Shown here in pieces: positions 8,805 through 17,664 of a stretch of 64,000 bases of DNA. How positions within the stretch are numbered: the first letter of the stretch is position 1; each line of letters opens with the position of its first letter. The position numbers and the translations under genes are program-made. The notes beneath the pieces were generated by a model that saw nothing but the letters and a program-made list of their open reading frames with translations, did not search any database and was not told the origin of the DNA. This DNA is from Flavobacterium sp. N2270 (GTDB lineage: Bacteria > Bacteroidota > Bacteroidia > Flavobacteriales > Flavobacteriaceae), in assembly GCF_025947225.1 (NCBI RefSeq), contig NZ_CP110005.1, forward strand, positions 2,108,001 to 2,172,000. Reading direction: 5' to 3'.

Positions 8805-9512
8805 TTAAGCTAATTGCACACCGAAAAAGTGACCAACTAAGGCTGTTAAAACCATTGCAATCGTACCCCAAAAAGTAACTCTAATCACTGCTTTTAGAAT
8901 GCTTGAACCACCTGTTTTTGCTGCTAAAGCTCCTAATAAAGCTAAAAATAAAATAGCTGTACCATACAACCAAAATTCCATAGATTTAATTGGTAAAAAT
9001 AAAGTTACTAAAAAAGGCAAAGCTCCACCAATAGTAAATGCAGCTCCTGAAGCTAGTGCTGCTTGTAATGGATTTGCTTGACTAATTTCATTAATTCCTA
9101 ATTCATCTCTAACATGCGCTCCTAATGCATCGTGTTCGGTTAATTCTAAGGCAACTTGCATTGCAGTTTCTTTTTTTAAACCTCTCTCTTCATAGATATC
9201 AGCTAAACGTTGTAATTCGAGTTCAGGCATTTGTTCTAATTCAATTTTTTCTCTTTCTATGTCTGCTTTTTCTACATCAGTTTGAGAACTTACTGAAACG
9301 TACTCACCTGCAGCCATTGATAAAGCTCCAGCTACTAATCCAGCTAAAGTTGCTAATATAACTGGTTCACGAAATTCACTTGCTGCTGCAACACCAATAG
9401 CAATACTTGAGGTTGAAAGTATTCCGTCATTAGCACCTAAAACAGCTGCTCTTAACCAATTGCTTTTGTGAATGTAATGATTGTCTAAATAGTCATCTGC
9501 TTGATTTTCCAT
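8805..9512 (-). CDS. VIT1/CCC1-family metal transporter
   Basis: A protein of 235 residues of the vacuolar iron transporter family, membrane proteins that move Fe2+ or Mn2+ out of the cytosol. The family start motif LGANDGILSTSSIAIGVAAA is at about 25-45, with five predicted membrane segments (two before and three after a charged domain). The cytosolic metal-binding region (about 80-135) is rich in Glu. The start codon is 3 bp after the stop of the RND adaptor gene, so the two form one operon and the protein probably joins the metal efflux set. Iron or manganese is the family norm; specificity here is inferred. Confidence 0.88.
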   Translation of the reverse strand: MENQADDYLDNHYIHKSNWLRAAVLGANDGILSTSSIAIGVAAASEFREPVILATLAGLVAGALSMAAGEYVSVSSQTDVEKADIEREKIELEQMPELELQRLADIYEERGLKKETAMQVALELTEHDALGAHVRDELGINEISQANPLQAALASGAAFTIGGALPFLVTLFLPIKSMEFWLYGTAILFLALLGALAAKTGGSSILKAVIRVTFWGTIAMVLTALVGHFFGVQLA

Positions 9513-9515
9513 AGT

Positions 9516-10631
9516 TTAAATGCTATCAAATACACCTTTTGTAAGTATTTTTGAGTTTTTGTTTACTTTATTACTTTCAATAATTTCTATAGAATCGGCG
9601 GACTTCTCTCCTACTTTGACTTCCGTTTTTTCAAAGGTATAATCAGCTTTAGAATTATTTTTAACTAAAAGTACATAATTTTTATCATTTTCAGTAATTA
9701 AAGCATCAGTTGGAATAGCTAAACCTTTCTTTGAATCTGTCAAAATGGTTGCTTCTACGAACATTCCAGTTAATAATCGTTGTTTAATAGCATCATCTAA
9801 GTGTCCGTGAATCATGATTGTTCTGTCGTTTCCTTCAATAGATTTTCCTACCAAAACTACTTTTGCCTTGAATTCTTCTTTTGAAGCTTGTGGAACTGTA
9901 AAAACAATATTTTGATTTTCTTTAACTTGAAGAATGTCTTTTTCAAAAACAGCTAATTCAACATGTAAATGATCTGTATCTACAATTTCTAAAATAATAT
10001 CTGAAGGAGCCATAAACATTCCCACATTTGCATTCATAACCGTTACATCACCAGCAATTGGTGCATAAATTGTAATAGTTGAAGTTAAATTTCCTTTCTG
10101 CACTTGAGCTGGAGAAATGTTTAATACTTGTAGTTTCTTTTTTAAACTTTGGTACATTCCATTAGCTCTTTTGTAATCACTTTCTGCTTTTAGATAGTTT
10201 TTTTGGGAAGTGATTTTTTCATCATACAAGGTTTTTTGTCTTTCAAATTCAGATTTTAAATAACTGATTTGTTCAGCCACTTCTAAATAATCTTTCTGAA
10301 TATCAATGAATTCCGTGTTTTCAAGAGTGACTAAAGCTTGTCCTTTTTTGATTTTATCACCAATTAATAAATGGGTTGATTTGATATAACCACCTAAAAA
10401 TGAAGTGATTTTAACTCTATTTTCTGGTGGAACATCAATTTTTCCTGTAGCTTTTACACCAACATTAAAGTCTTGTTCCATTGGAGAACCAATTTCCATT
10501 TTCATGGTTTGAAATTGTGCTGCCGAAATTGAAATTTCGTCTTCATTTTTTGCAACAGTTTCTTCTGTGGCTTCTTGTTTACAAGCCATTAAGAGTAATC
10601 CTGATAGAAATATATATAGTAGCTTTTTCAT
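9516..10631 (-). CDS. RND efflux periplasmic adaptor lipoprotein
   Basis: A protein of 371 residues of the membrane-fusion family (CusB/CzcB type) that links an inner-membrane RND pump to an outer-membrane channel. The N-terminus has a lipoprotein signal with lipobox LLMAC (C17). The barrel-sandwich/lipoyl halves lie around residues 68-115 and 180-215, separated by a coiled-coil hairpin (about 115-175), and then beta-barrel and membrane-proximal domains follow. No His/Met-rich metal-binding N-terminus is seen. It lies 65 bp downstream of the pump gene and 3 bp upstream of the VIT transporter. Confidence 0.9.
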   Translation of the reverse strand: MKKLLYIFLSGLLLMACKQEATEETVAKNEDEISISAAQFQTMKMEIGSPMEQDFNVGVKATGKIDVPPENRVKITSFLGGYIKSTHLLIGDKIKKGQALVTLENTEFIDIQKDYLEVAEQISYLKSEFERQKTLYDEKITSQKNYLKAESDYKRANGMYQSLKKKLQVLNISPAQVQKGNLTSTITIYAPIAGDVTVMNANVGMFMAPSDIILEIVDTDHLHVELAVFEKDILQVKENQNIVFTVPQASKEEFKAKVVLVGKSIEGNDRTIMIHGHLDDAIKQRLLTGMFVEATILTDSKKGLAIPTDALITENDKNYVLLVKNNSKADYTFEKTEVKVGEKSADSIEIIESNKVNKNSKILTKGVFDSI

Positions 10632-10696
10632 TTGTTTTTGTTTTATTTTTGTAACTAATTAAGGATCTGTTTTCTGAAATCTGAAAATCTGAAAAT

Positions 10697-13600
10697 CTAT
10701 TCTAAAGTTATGTATTGTAAATTTAATTGTGTTAAGTTGTATTGTAACAGCGTTTCTAAATAATCCATTTGAATGGAAGTTGCATTTTCTAAACTCATTA
10801 TGTATTGAAAAAAGTCAATTTCTCCATGTTTGTAGCTCATGTCAGCCACTTTTATGATTTCTTCGGATAATTTCTTTCCATATTGATTATAATAATTGAT
10901 TCCTTCTTGAAATTTTTCTAAAGTTTGTTTCTGTTGGCTTAAATGTGCTTCGATTTTAAACATTTCGTTTTCTTTTTGAGCTTCCCAACTTTGTAATTCA
11001 ATTTTAGCCACTTTGTTTTTAGCTACATTTCCGTTAAAGAATAAAGGAATAGAAACTCCTACTTGAAATCCATATAAAGAAGAAGATAAACCTGTGTTTT
11101 TTCCTTGAAAATATTCTAAATGCAAATCGGGTAATGCTTGTTGTTTTTGAAAGGATATTTGTTTCTTATAAATATCTGTAACATTCTCATAATATGAATT
11201 GTATAATTCTTTATTATTAGTATTACTTAAATTGTTTTCTGCTTTTAATTCTGTTGAAGAAATTACTAATTTTTCCTCTGTTTGCACTAAAGATTTAAGC
11301 TTGTCATAAAACCCAATTTTGTCCTTTTTAATTTGAATTAATTTGGTGTTAATTTGACGAAATTTAGCTTGAGCTGTAATTTTTTCTAAATAATTACTTT
11401 CTCCTAATTCGAATCTTCTATCACTTGCATTTGAAAAATTTTGATACAAACTATCTAAATAATTGTATAATTTTTCTTGATGTTGTACAAATACGATTTG
11501 ATTATAAACTGTAGAAATTTCACGAGTCAATTGACTTTTCTGTAAATTCAAATTTGAGTTTTCTTTCTCATATTCAGCTTGTAATACTTTCTTGTGCGCT
11601 CCATAAACCGTAGGAAAGGCAAAACTTTGTTGCACTCCAAAAACTTTTAATGGTTCGTTATTCACCGCTAAATTATTTTGATCATAACTATAATAAATAT
11701 TAGTTTTGTCAATAGAATAAGCCATTTTTATAGATGCTTTTGCTTTATCTACTTGCAATTGCATTGCTTTGATATTGTTGTTATTCGAAATTCCTTTTGC
11801 TACTAAACTATCCAATTCAGGGTTGTTGTTTTGAGCAAATCCGAAACCTGTAAACATGAAAAACAAAATGATATTAGTTCCTGGTGTATGTTTTTTGAAT
11901 TTTGGTTTTTTAAATTCTTTGGTGTCCATAATTTTATATAAAATAGGTAAAACTAACATTGTTAATAAAGTTGCTGTGAATAAACCACCAATTACAACCG
12001 TTGCTAAAGGTCTTTGTACTTCTGCTCCAGCTGATGACGAAATTGCCATTGGTAAAAATCCTAAAGCAGCAGCAGCAGCTGTTAATAATACTGGTCGTAA
12101 TCTATCTGTTGTACCTTTTAGAATTAATTCATCTATGTTTTTCATTCCTTCATGTTTTAATTCTTTGAAATGTTCAATTAATACAATTCCGTTTAAAACA
12201 GCTATTCCAAATAAAGCGATAAATCCAACTCCAGCAGAAATACTGAAAGGTAAATCGCGAATCCATAAAAATAAAACACCACCAACTGCAGATAAAGGAA
12301 TCGCAGAATACACCATTAAAGCCTCTTTTACAGAACCAAAAGCAAAATATAATAAGATAAATATCAAGAATAAAGCTATTGGAACAGCGATTAATAGACG
12401 AGCTTTGGCACTTTGAAGGTTTTCAAACTGTCCACCATAAGTGACTCTGTAACCTGTTGGTAATTTAATTTTAGTATCTACAATATTTTGAATATCATCC
12501 ACAACACTTTGTAAATCTCGATTTCTAACGTTAATTCCAACAACAATTCTTCTGTTGGTATTATCTCTTGAAATTTTGGCTGGACCAGTTGTGTATTCAA
12601 TATTTGCTAATTCTTGCAACGGAATTTGTTGCCCATTTAGAGCCGAAACATATAAATTTTGAACATCTTGAATTCCAGAACGATTTTCTTTATCTAGACG
12701 AATTACCATGTCGAAACGTTTTTCACCTTCGAACACATTTCCAACCGTTTTTCCTGCGAAAGCTAAAGATAAAACATCATTTAAATCCGCTATATTCATT
12801 CCAAATTGAGCAATTTTCATTCTGTCATACGTTACAGCCATTTGCGGTAAACCTTCTGTTTTTTCGATAATAATATCCGAAGCACCTTCTACATATTTAA
12901 TCGCTTTGGCAATTTCGTCTGCTTTTCGGGCTAAGACTTCTAAATCATCCCCAAAAACTTTTACAGCAACATCTGAACGTGTTCCAGAAATTAGTTCGTT
13001 AAAACGCATCTCTATAGGTTGCGTAAATTCGATTTCCATATTTGGAATCTTCTTTTCGATGGCTTCTTTGATTTTATCGGCTAATTCGTCTTTTGAATCA
13101 GCTGAAACCCATTCTGATTTTGGTTTTAATTTTACAATTACATCACTTTCTTCCATACTCATTGGATCTGTTGGAACTTCTGCAGCTCCTATCCTACTGA
13201 CTACTTGATCAACTTCTGGAAAGTTTTTTAATATGATTTGTTCGATTTTTGTTGTTGTTTCAATGGTTTTAGTTAATGATGTTCCTGTTTTTAAAACCGG
13301 TTGAATTACGAAATCACCTTCATCTAAGGTTGGGATAAATTCACCACCCATCGTCATAAATAAAGTTATAGCTAAAGCCAATAAACCTAAAGCACCATAT
13401 AACACCTTTTTTGTATTAGCTATTGCCCAAGTAATTACAGGTAAATACCAAGAATTCAATTTATTAATTAATTTATTGGAAAGTGAATTTGGATTTTCAG
13501 CAGTTGGTTTTAAAAATAATGATGAAACCACTGGAACATAAGTGAAACAGAATAACATAGCTCCAACTAAAGCAAAACTGAAGGTCATTGCCATAGGTTT

Positions 13601-15034
13601 AAACATTTTTCCTTCAACACCAGAAAGTGATAGAATTGGAATAAATACAATTAAGATGATTAATTGACCAAAAACAGCCGAATTCATCATTTTTGAAGCA
13701 CTTTTATACGTTATTTCATCAATTTGAACTTGTCTGTCTTCTTTAGATAGTCCAACTAAATGTTTGGATTTATGAGCGATTTGAAAAGCTATAAACTCGA
13801 CTATAATTACTGCTCCATCGATTATAATTCCAAAATCAATTGCACCTAAACTCATTAAGTTGGCATCAATTCCGAAAATATTCATAAAAGAAATTGCAAA
13901 AAGTAAACATAATGGAATAACCGAAGCTACAACTAATCCTGAACGCCAATTTCCTAATAATAAAACCACTACGAAAATTACAATCAAACAACCTAGAATA
14001 AGGTTTTCAGCTACTGTAAAAGTTGTTTTTCCAACTAATTCACTTCTTTCTAAAAATCCGTTGATATAAACACCTTTTGGTAATGTTTTTTCAATTTCTA
14101 TAACTCTTGCTTTTACATCATCAATAACTTGCTTAGAGTTTCCTCCTTTTAGCATCATTACTTGACCTAAAACTTTTTCACCTTCTCCATTTCCTGTGAT
14201 GGCTCCAAAACGATTAGCAGAACCATAATGAACATTTGCTACATTTTTTACATAAATTGGATTTCCATTTACATTTTTTACGACAATATTATTGATATCT
14301 TCAATCGATTTTACTTTTCCTTCTCCACGAATGAAATAACTTTGATTCGTTTTTTCTATATATGCTCCACCAGCAATACTGTTATTACTTTCTAAAGCTG
14401 TGAAAACATCATTGATTGAAATATCCATTGCTTTAAGAGCTGAAGGTGTTATTGCAACTTCATATTGTTTTAGATATCCACCCCAAGTATTGATTTCCAC
14501 AACTCCATTTATACCCGATAATTGACGTTTAACTACCCAATCTTGTAAGGTTCTTAAATCGGTTACCGAATATTCATCTTTATATTCTGGTTTAACTTCT
14601 AAAGTATATTGATAAATTTCTCCTAAACCTGTTGTAATTGGTCCCATTTCTGGAGTTCCAAAACCATCTGGAATTTTTTCTGAAGCTGATTTTATTTTTT
14701 CGGCAATTAGTTGTCTTGGTAAATACGTTCCCATTTCGTCAGTAAAAACTATTGTTACTACTGATAAACCAAATTTTGAAATAGAACGAATTTCTTCCAC
14801 TCCAGGTAAATTGGCCATTTCTAATTCAACCGGATAGGTAATATATTGTTCAATATCTTGAGTAGAAAGATTTTGAGAAGTTGTGATGACTTGAATTTGG
14901 TTATTGGTAACATCAGGAACTGCACCAATAGATATTTGAGTAATAGAATACACTCCAAAACCCGCAATTCCTAAAATAAATAATAAAACTATGAATTTAT
15001 TTTTTAAGCTAAAAGCTATGATTTTTTCTAACAT
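10697..15034 (-). CDS. CzcA-type RND heavy-metal pump fused to a TolC-like outer-membrane protein
   Basis: A protein of 1445 residues. Residues 1 to about 1040 are a complete 12-TM HAE/HME RND pump. TM4 holds D400, D406 and E413 (LGAIDFGIIIDGAVIIVEF), the pattern of divalent-cation (Co/Zn/Cd/Ni) pumps rather than Cu/Ag ones. After TM12 comes a basic linker, then an internal signal-like segment ending FGFAQ at about residue 1068. Residues 1069-1445 form a TolC/OprM-type domain of long coiled-coil helices with SIPLFFNG strands. Such fusions are known in flavobacteria; I infer cleavage after FAQ to release the channel. It is co-directional with the adaptor and VIT genes. Confidence 0.92.
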   Translation of the reverse strand: MLEKIIAFSLKNKFIVLLFILGIAGFGVYSITQISIGAVPDVTNNQIQVITTSQNLSTQDIEQYITYPVELEMANLPGVEEIRSISKFGLSVVTIVFTDEMGTYLPRQLIAEKIKSASEKIPDGFGTPEMGPITTGLGEIYQYTLEVKPEYKDEYSVTDLRTLQDWVVKRQLSGINGVVEINTWGGYLKQYEVAITPSALKAMDISINDVFTALESNNSIAGGAYIEKTNQSYFIRGEGKVKSIEDINNIVVKNVNGNPIYVKNVANVHYGSANRFGAITGNGEGEKVLGQVMMLKGGNSKQVIDDVKARVIEIEKTLPKGVYINGFLERSELVGKTTFTVAENLILGCLIVIFVVVLLLGNWRSGLVVASVIPLCLLFAISFMNIFGIDANLMSLGAIDFGIIIDGAVIIVEFIAFQIAHKSKHLVGLSKEDRQVQIDEITYKSASKMMNSAVFGQLIILIVFIPILSLSGVEGKMFKPMAMTFSFALVGAMLFCFTYVPVVSSLFLKPTAENPNSLSNKLINKLNSWYLPVITWAIANTKKVLYGALGLLALAITLFMTMGGEFIPTLDEGDFVIQPVLKTGTSLTKTIETTTKIEQIILKNFPEVDQVVSRIGAAEVPTDPMSMEESDVIVKLKPKSEWVSADSKDELADKIKEAIEKKIPNMEIEFTQPIEMRFNELISGTRSDVAVKVFGDDLEVLARKADEIAKAIKYVEGASDIIIEKTEGLPQMAVTYDRMKIAQFGMNIADLNDVLSLAFAGKTVGNVFEGEKRFDMVIRLDKENRSGIQDVQNLYVSALNGQQIPLQELANIEYTTGPAKISRDNTNRRIVVGINVRNRDLQSVVDDIQNIVDTKIKLPTGYRVTYGGQFENLQSAKARLLIAVPIALFLIFILLYFAFGSVKEALMVYSAIPLSAVGGVLFLWIRDLPFSISAGVGFIALFGIAVLNGIVLIEHFKELKHEGMKNIDELILKGTTDRLRPVLLTAAAAALGFLPMAISSSAGAEVQRPLATVVIGGLFTATLLTMLVLPILYKIMDTKEFKKPKFKKHTPGTNIILFFMFTGFGFAQNNNPELDSLVAKGISNNNNIKAMQLQVDKAKASIKMAYSIDKTNIYYSYDQNNLAVNNEPLKVFGVQQSFAFPTVYGAHKKVLQAEYEKENSNLNLQKSQLTREISTVYNQIVFVQHQEKLYNYLDSLYQNFSNASDRRFELGESNYLEKITAQAKFRQINTKLIQIKKDKIGFYDKLKSLVQTEEKLVISSTELKAENNLSNTNNKELYNSYYENVTDIYKKQISFQKQQALPDLHLEYFQGKNTGLSSSLYGFQVGVSIPLFFNGNVAKNKVAKIELQSWEAQKENEMFKIEAHLSQQKQTLEKFQEGINYYNQYGKKLSEEIIKVADMSYKHGEIDFFQYIMSLENATSIQMDYLETLLQYNLTQLNLQYITLE

Positions 15035-15134
15035 TATGAGTAAATTGAAAAATTACTGAATAGTACTTATCTCTTTTTCAGACAAATACAATTAAAAAGA
15101 TAGAAATTAATTAAAATCTCTAAACAATAAAATG

Positions 15135-15512
15135 TTAGGCTATTTTTGGTGGAAGCCAAATTGAAGTAAATAAGTTTGATTTAAAGTAATTCTTATAAAA
15201 AAAATCTTTTTTTACTGAAATTAAAGTTTTAATAATTTCAAGTTGAAAGCTTAAAACAGGAAAAGTAAATAATACATTCGTAGTATTATCAAATGTTTTA
15301 AAAGGTAAGTTTTGGTGTTCAGCTTGATTGTTTTCTGAACTTTTTGAATAATGAAACTTTATAAAATCTATAAAAGAAGTTGATTTTGTAGCCACTTCAT
15401 TTTTATGTTCGTTATAGTGTTCTATTAAATTTGGAATTTTCAAGAATTGCCCTATTGATGTGTTGGCACACAAAAATATTGTTATTAGAAAAATGGCAAT
15501 TACTTTATTCAT
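15135..15512 (-). CDS. Small exported protein preceding the RND pump
   Basis: A protein of 125 residues with a clear N-terminal signal sequence (hydrophobic 4-20, cleavage likely after SIG near 21). I do not recognise the family. The mature part has scattered His (EHYNEHKNE, AEHQN), aromatic-rich stretches and a C-terminus TSIWLPPKIA. The only cysteine is inside the signal. It lies 100 bp before the RND pump gene, with a TATATTTG promoter upstream, so it is likely the first gene of the efflux operon. A periplasmic metal-related role is inference from position only. Confidence 0.7.
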   Translation of the reverse strand: MNKVIAIFLITIFLCANTSIGQFLKIPNLIEHYNEHKNEVATKSTSFIDFIKFHYSKSSENNQAEHQNLPFKTFDNTTNVLFTFPVLSFQLEIIKTLISVKKDFFYKNYFKSNLFTSIWLPPKIA

Positions 15513-15561
15513 CCTGTAAAATTAGTAAAAAAAATTACTTTACTATGTAACTTAAATCACA

Positions 15562-15597
15562 CAAATATAAGCTAGTTATCTTTAAGAAAGATTAAGA
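15562..15597 (-). promoter_or_regulatory. Efflux operon promoter with direct-repeat activator box
   Basis: On the minus strand TATATTTG (15569-15562) is a -7 element. There is no -33 TTG at the usual distance. Instead a direct repeat TCTTAA-N4-TCTTAA (15597-15582) lies 12 nt upstream, the arrangement of an OmpR-family activator site. The response regulator encoded just upstream is the obvious candidate; this is inference. Confidence 0.5.
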
Positions 15598-15607
15598 GTT
15601 ACTTAAT

Positions 15608-17014
15608 TTATTCTTTAGGAAAACTTAAGATTATAGTAGTTCCTTTATTTAATTGTGATTCTATGTTTATTGTTATGTTTAATAATTCGCAAAGTCTTTT
15701 TACTATTGATAATCCTAAACCAGTTCCTTTAATATTAGGGTGATTTAAACTTTCTGATCTAAAAAAAGAATTGAAAACTTTATCTTTATCTTCTTCTGAA
15801 ATTCCTATTCCTTCATCAGTAATACTGCATGTTATAATATTACCTTCATTATACAGCTTAACAATAACATTTGAGCAGTCTTCAGAGTATTTTAAAGCAT
15901 TTGAAAAGATATTACTCAGTATTATGGAAACCAAATTATAATCGGATTGAATATAAAAATCTTCCTCAAATTCATTACTAATTTTACATTGTTTATCTTT
16001 TATTTTTTGAGAAAAACGTGCAGATGTATCTAATAAAAGCGCATTTAATAATATGCTTTCCGATTTAATATTTTGTTTTTCGTTTTCAAAACGAGCTAAT
16101 AATAACAATTGATCAACTAAAATATTTAATCGATCTACTTCTTTAATACAGAAATTTATTTTTGATTCATATTCCTGTTTTTCACGTGGTTTTCTTATTA
16201 AAACTTCAAGAGTACCTTTAATTACCGCTAGAGGAGTTCGTAATTCATGAGAAGCGTCTGATGTAAATTTTTTTTCACGTTCAACAGCTTTTTCGATACG
16301 ATCTAACAGTTCGTTAATTTGAGTGGAAAGTTGGTATAACTCGTCTTTGTTTTGAGGTAATGGAATACGTTTTGATAAATTGTCTTTTGTAATAGAATTT
16401 GCAGTTGAAGTAATTAAATTGATTGGTTTTATACTTCTGCCAGCAAAAAAGCGAGCAATAATGAAAAGTACAATTAGAATAATTGGAAAAGAAATCAATA
16501 ACACTTTTTGAAGAATAACTACAATATCAAAATCATCAATTGACATGGCTACAATAACATAAGCAATAACTTTATTATTTTGAATTATTGGTTTTTGAAT
16601 TTGTCTTACAGGTTCATTATTTAAGGTTGTATTAAAAAAAGTGTTATTTTTATTATCATTTTGTAAAACAAGGTTAAGGTTGTTTAAGTTAGGTGATTTA
16701 TCAATTAATTCTTTATTATTATCAAAAAATTGAACAAATACAGGATTTATATGAACGGTATTATGTTCTCTTGCAGCCCATTCATCAACTTGAATTAAAT
16801 AGGTTTCATGAGAATCTATTTTTACATCGTCTATATGCTTTTCTAATTCAATATAAATTTCATCATTTATATGCTTATTTACACTTAGTCTAACAATATA
16901 AAAAATAAATAAAAAAACAAATGCAATAAGAACAGCTCCACTTACAATGTAATTGAAAGCAATTCTATTTTTAAATGAAAAAGAAAAATAATTAGTCATT
17001 TGCGATGTAGCCAA
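15608..17014 (-). CDS. Sensor histidine kinase with HAMP domain
   Basis: A protein of 468 residues. TM1 (about 21-43) and TM2 (about 166-191) bracket a 120-residue periplasmic sensor domain containing several His. HAMP follows (about 192-245), then HisKA with the phospho-acceptor H256 in DASHELRTPL, and a HATPase_c domain with N-box SNIFSNALKYS, G1 DEGIGI and G2 GTGLGLS. It is of the CusS/ArlS type. Its start overlaps the response regulator gene by 23 bp; an internal Met at residue 6 would shorten the overlap to 8 bp. Being between a metal-efflux operon and a redox operon, it probably senses metal or envelope redox stress. Confidence 0.92.
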   Translation of the reverse strand: MATSQMTNYFSFSFKNRIAFNYIVSGAVLIAFVFLFIFYIVRLSVNKHINDEIYIELEKHIDDVKIDSHETYLIQVDEWAAREHNTVHINPVFVQFFDNNKELIDKSPNLNNLNLVLQNDNKNNTFFNTTLNNEPVRQIQKPIIQNNKVIAYVIVAMSIDDFDIVVILQKVLLISFPIILIVLFIIARFFAGRSIKPINLITSTANSITKDNLSKRIPLPQNKDELYQLSTQINELLDRIEKAVEREKKFTSDASHELRTPLAVIKGTLEVLIRKPREKQEYESKINFCIKEVDRLNILVDQLLLLARFENEKQNIKSESILLNALLLDTSARFSQKIKDKQCKISNEFEEDFYIQSDYNLVSIILSNIFSNALKYSEDCSNVIVKLYNEGNIITCSITDEGIGISEEDKDKVFNSFFRSESLNHPNIKGTGLGLSIVKRLCELLNITINIESQLNKGTTIILSFPKE

Positions 17015-17654
17015 CTCCTCTTATGGTTTTTATAAGTTCTTGTTCTTTAGTTAAATTTAGTTTTTTTCTAATGGCATTCATGAAAACATCAATTACACCT
17101 GTATCATATTCAAAATGAATATTCCAAACATCTTCTATTATAGCATTTCTCGTGCAAACTTTGCCTTTATTTTTAATTAAATAACTTAAAAGCTCAAACT
17201 CTCTTTGTGTTAAATTTACCTCATTATCATCTATAAAAGCCTGAAACAACCCTTTATTTAATGTAATGTTTCCAAGTTTTAAAATAGTATTTTCTTTTTT
17301 TTCTCTAAAATGAATTTTTATACGCTCTAAAAGTTCATCAAAACTAAACGGCTTTTTAATATAATCGTTTGCACCTGCTTTTAATCCTTCAATAGTTTCC
17401 TGAACAGTGTCTCTTGCTGTTAAAAAAAGAATTGGTACTAAATTATTTTGAGCGCGTATTGCTTTACAAACTTCTAATCCACTCATTTTTGGTAACATCC
17501 AGTCTAGTAGAATCAAATCAATATTAGAATGTAGAGCCTTTTCTAATCCATCTGTACCATTATTTGCAGTACTTACCGTAAAGTTTTCTTCTTCTAAACC
17601 TTGTTTTAAAAAGTTTGAAATACCAATTTCATCTTCAACGATTAGAATGTGCAT
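16992..17654 (-). CDS. OmpR/CusR-family response regulator
   Basis: A protein of 220 residues. The receiver domain (1-115) has the acidic pocket E7/D8, the phosphorylation site D51 in LLDWMLPKMSG and the conserved Lys in YIKKPFS. The C-terminal winged helix (about 125-218) contains the family pattern LTQREFELLSYLI and IRGVGY. It begins 10 bp after the DUF3570 gene stop and overlaps the kinase gene, so it is cotranscribed with the thioredoxin-ApbE-DUF4266-DUF3570 genes. OmpR-type regulators bind direct repeats; candidates lie upstream of both flanking operons. Confidence 0.94.
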   Translation of the reverse strand: MHILIVEDEIGISNFLKQGLEEENFTVSTANNGTDGLEKALHSNIDLILLDWMLPKMSGLEVCKAIRAQNNLVPILFLTARDTVQETIEGLKAGANDYIKKPFSFDELLERIKIHFREKKENTILKLGNITLNKGLFQAFIDDNEVNLTQREFELLSYLIKNKGKVCTRNAIIEDVWNIHFEYDTGVIDVFMNAIRKKLNLTKEQELIKTIRGVGYIAND

Positions 17655-17664
17655 GATTATAATG

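Noticed and set aside
11856..12416. Open frame of 186 codons on the plus strand within the RND pump gene
   Set aside because: It lies antisense to a strongly conserved RND domain, has no family resemblance and is a by-product of codon bias.
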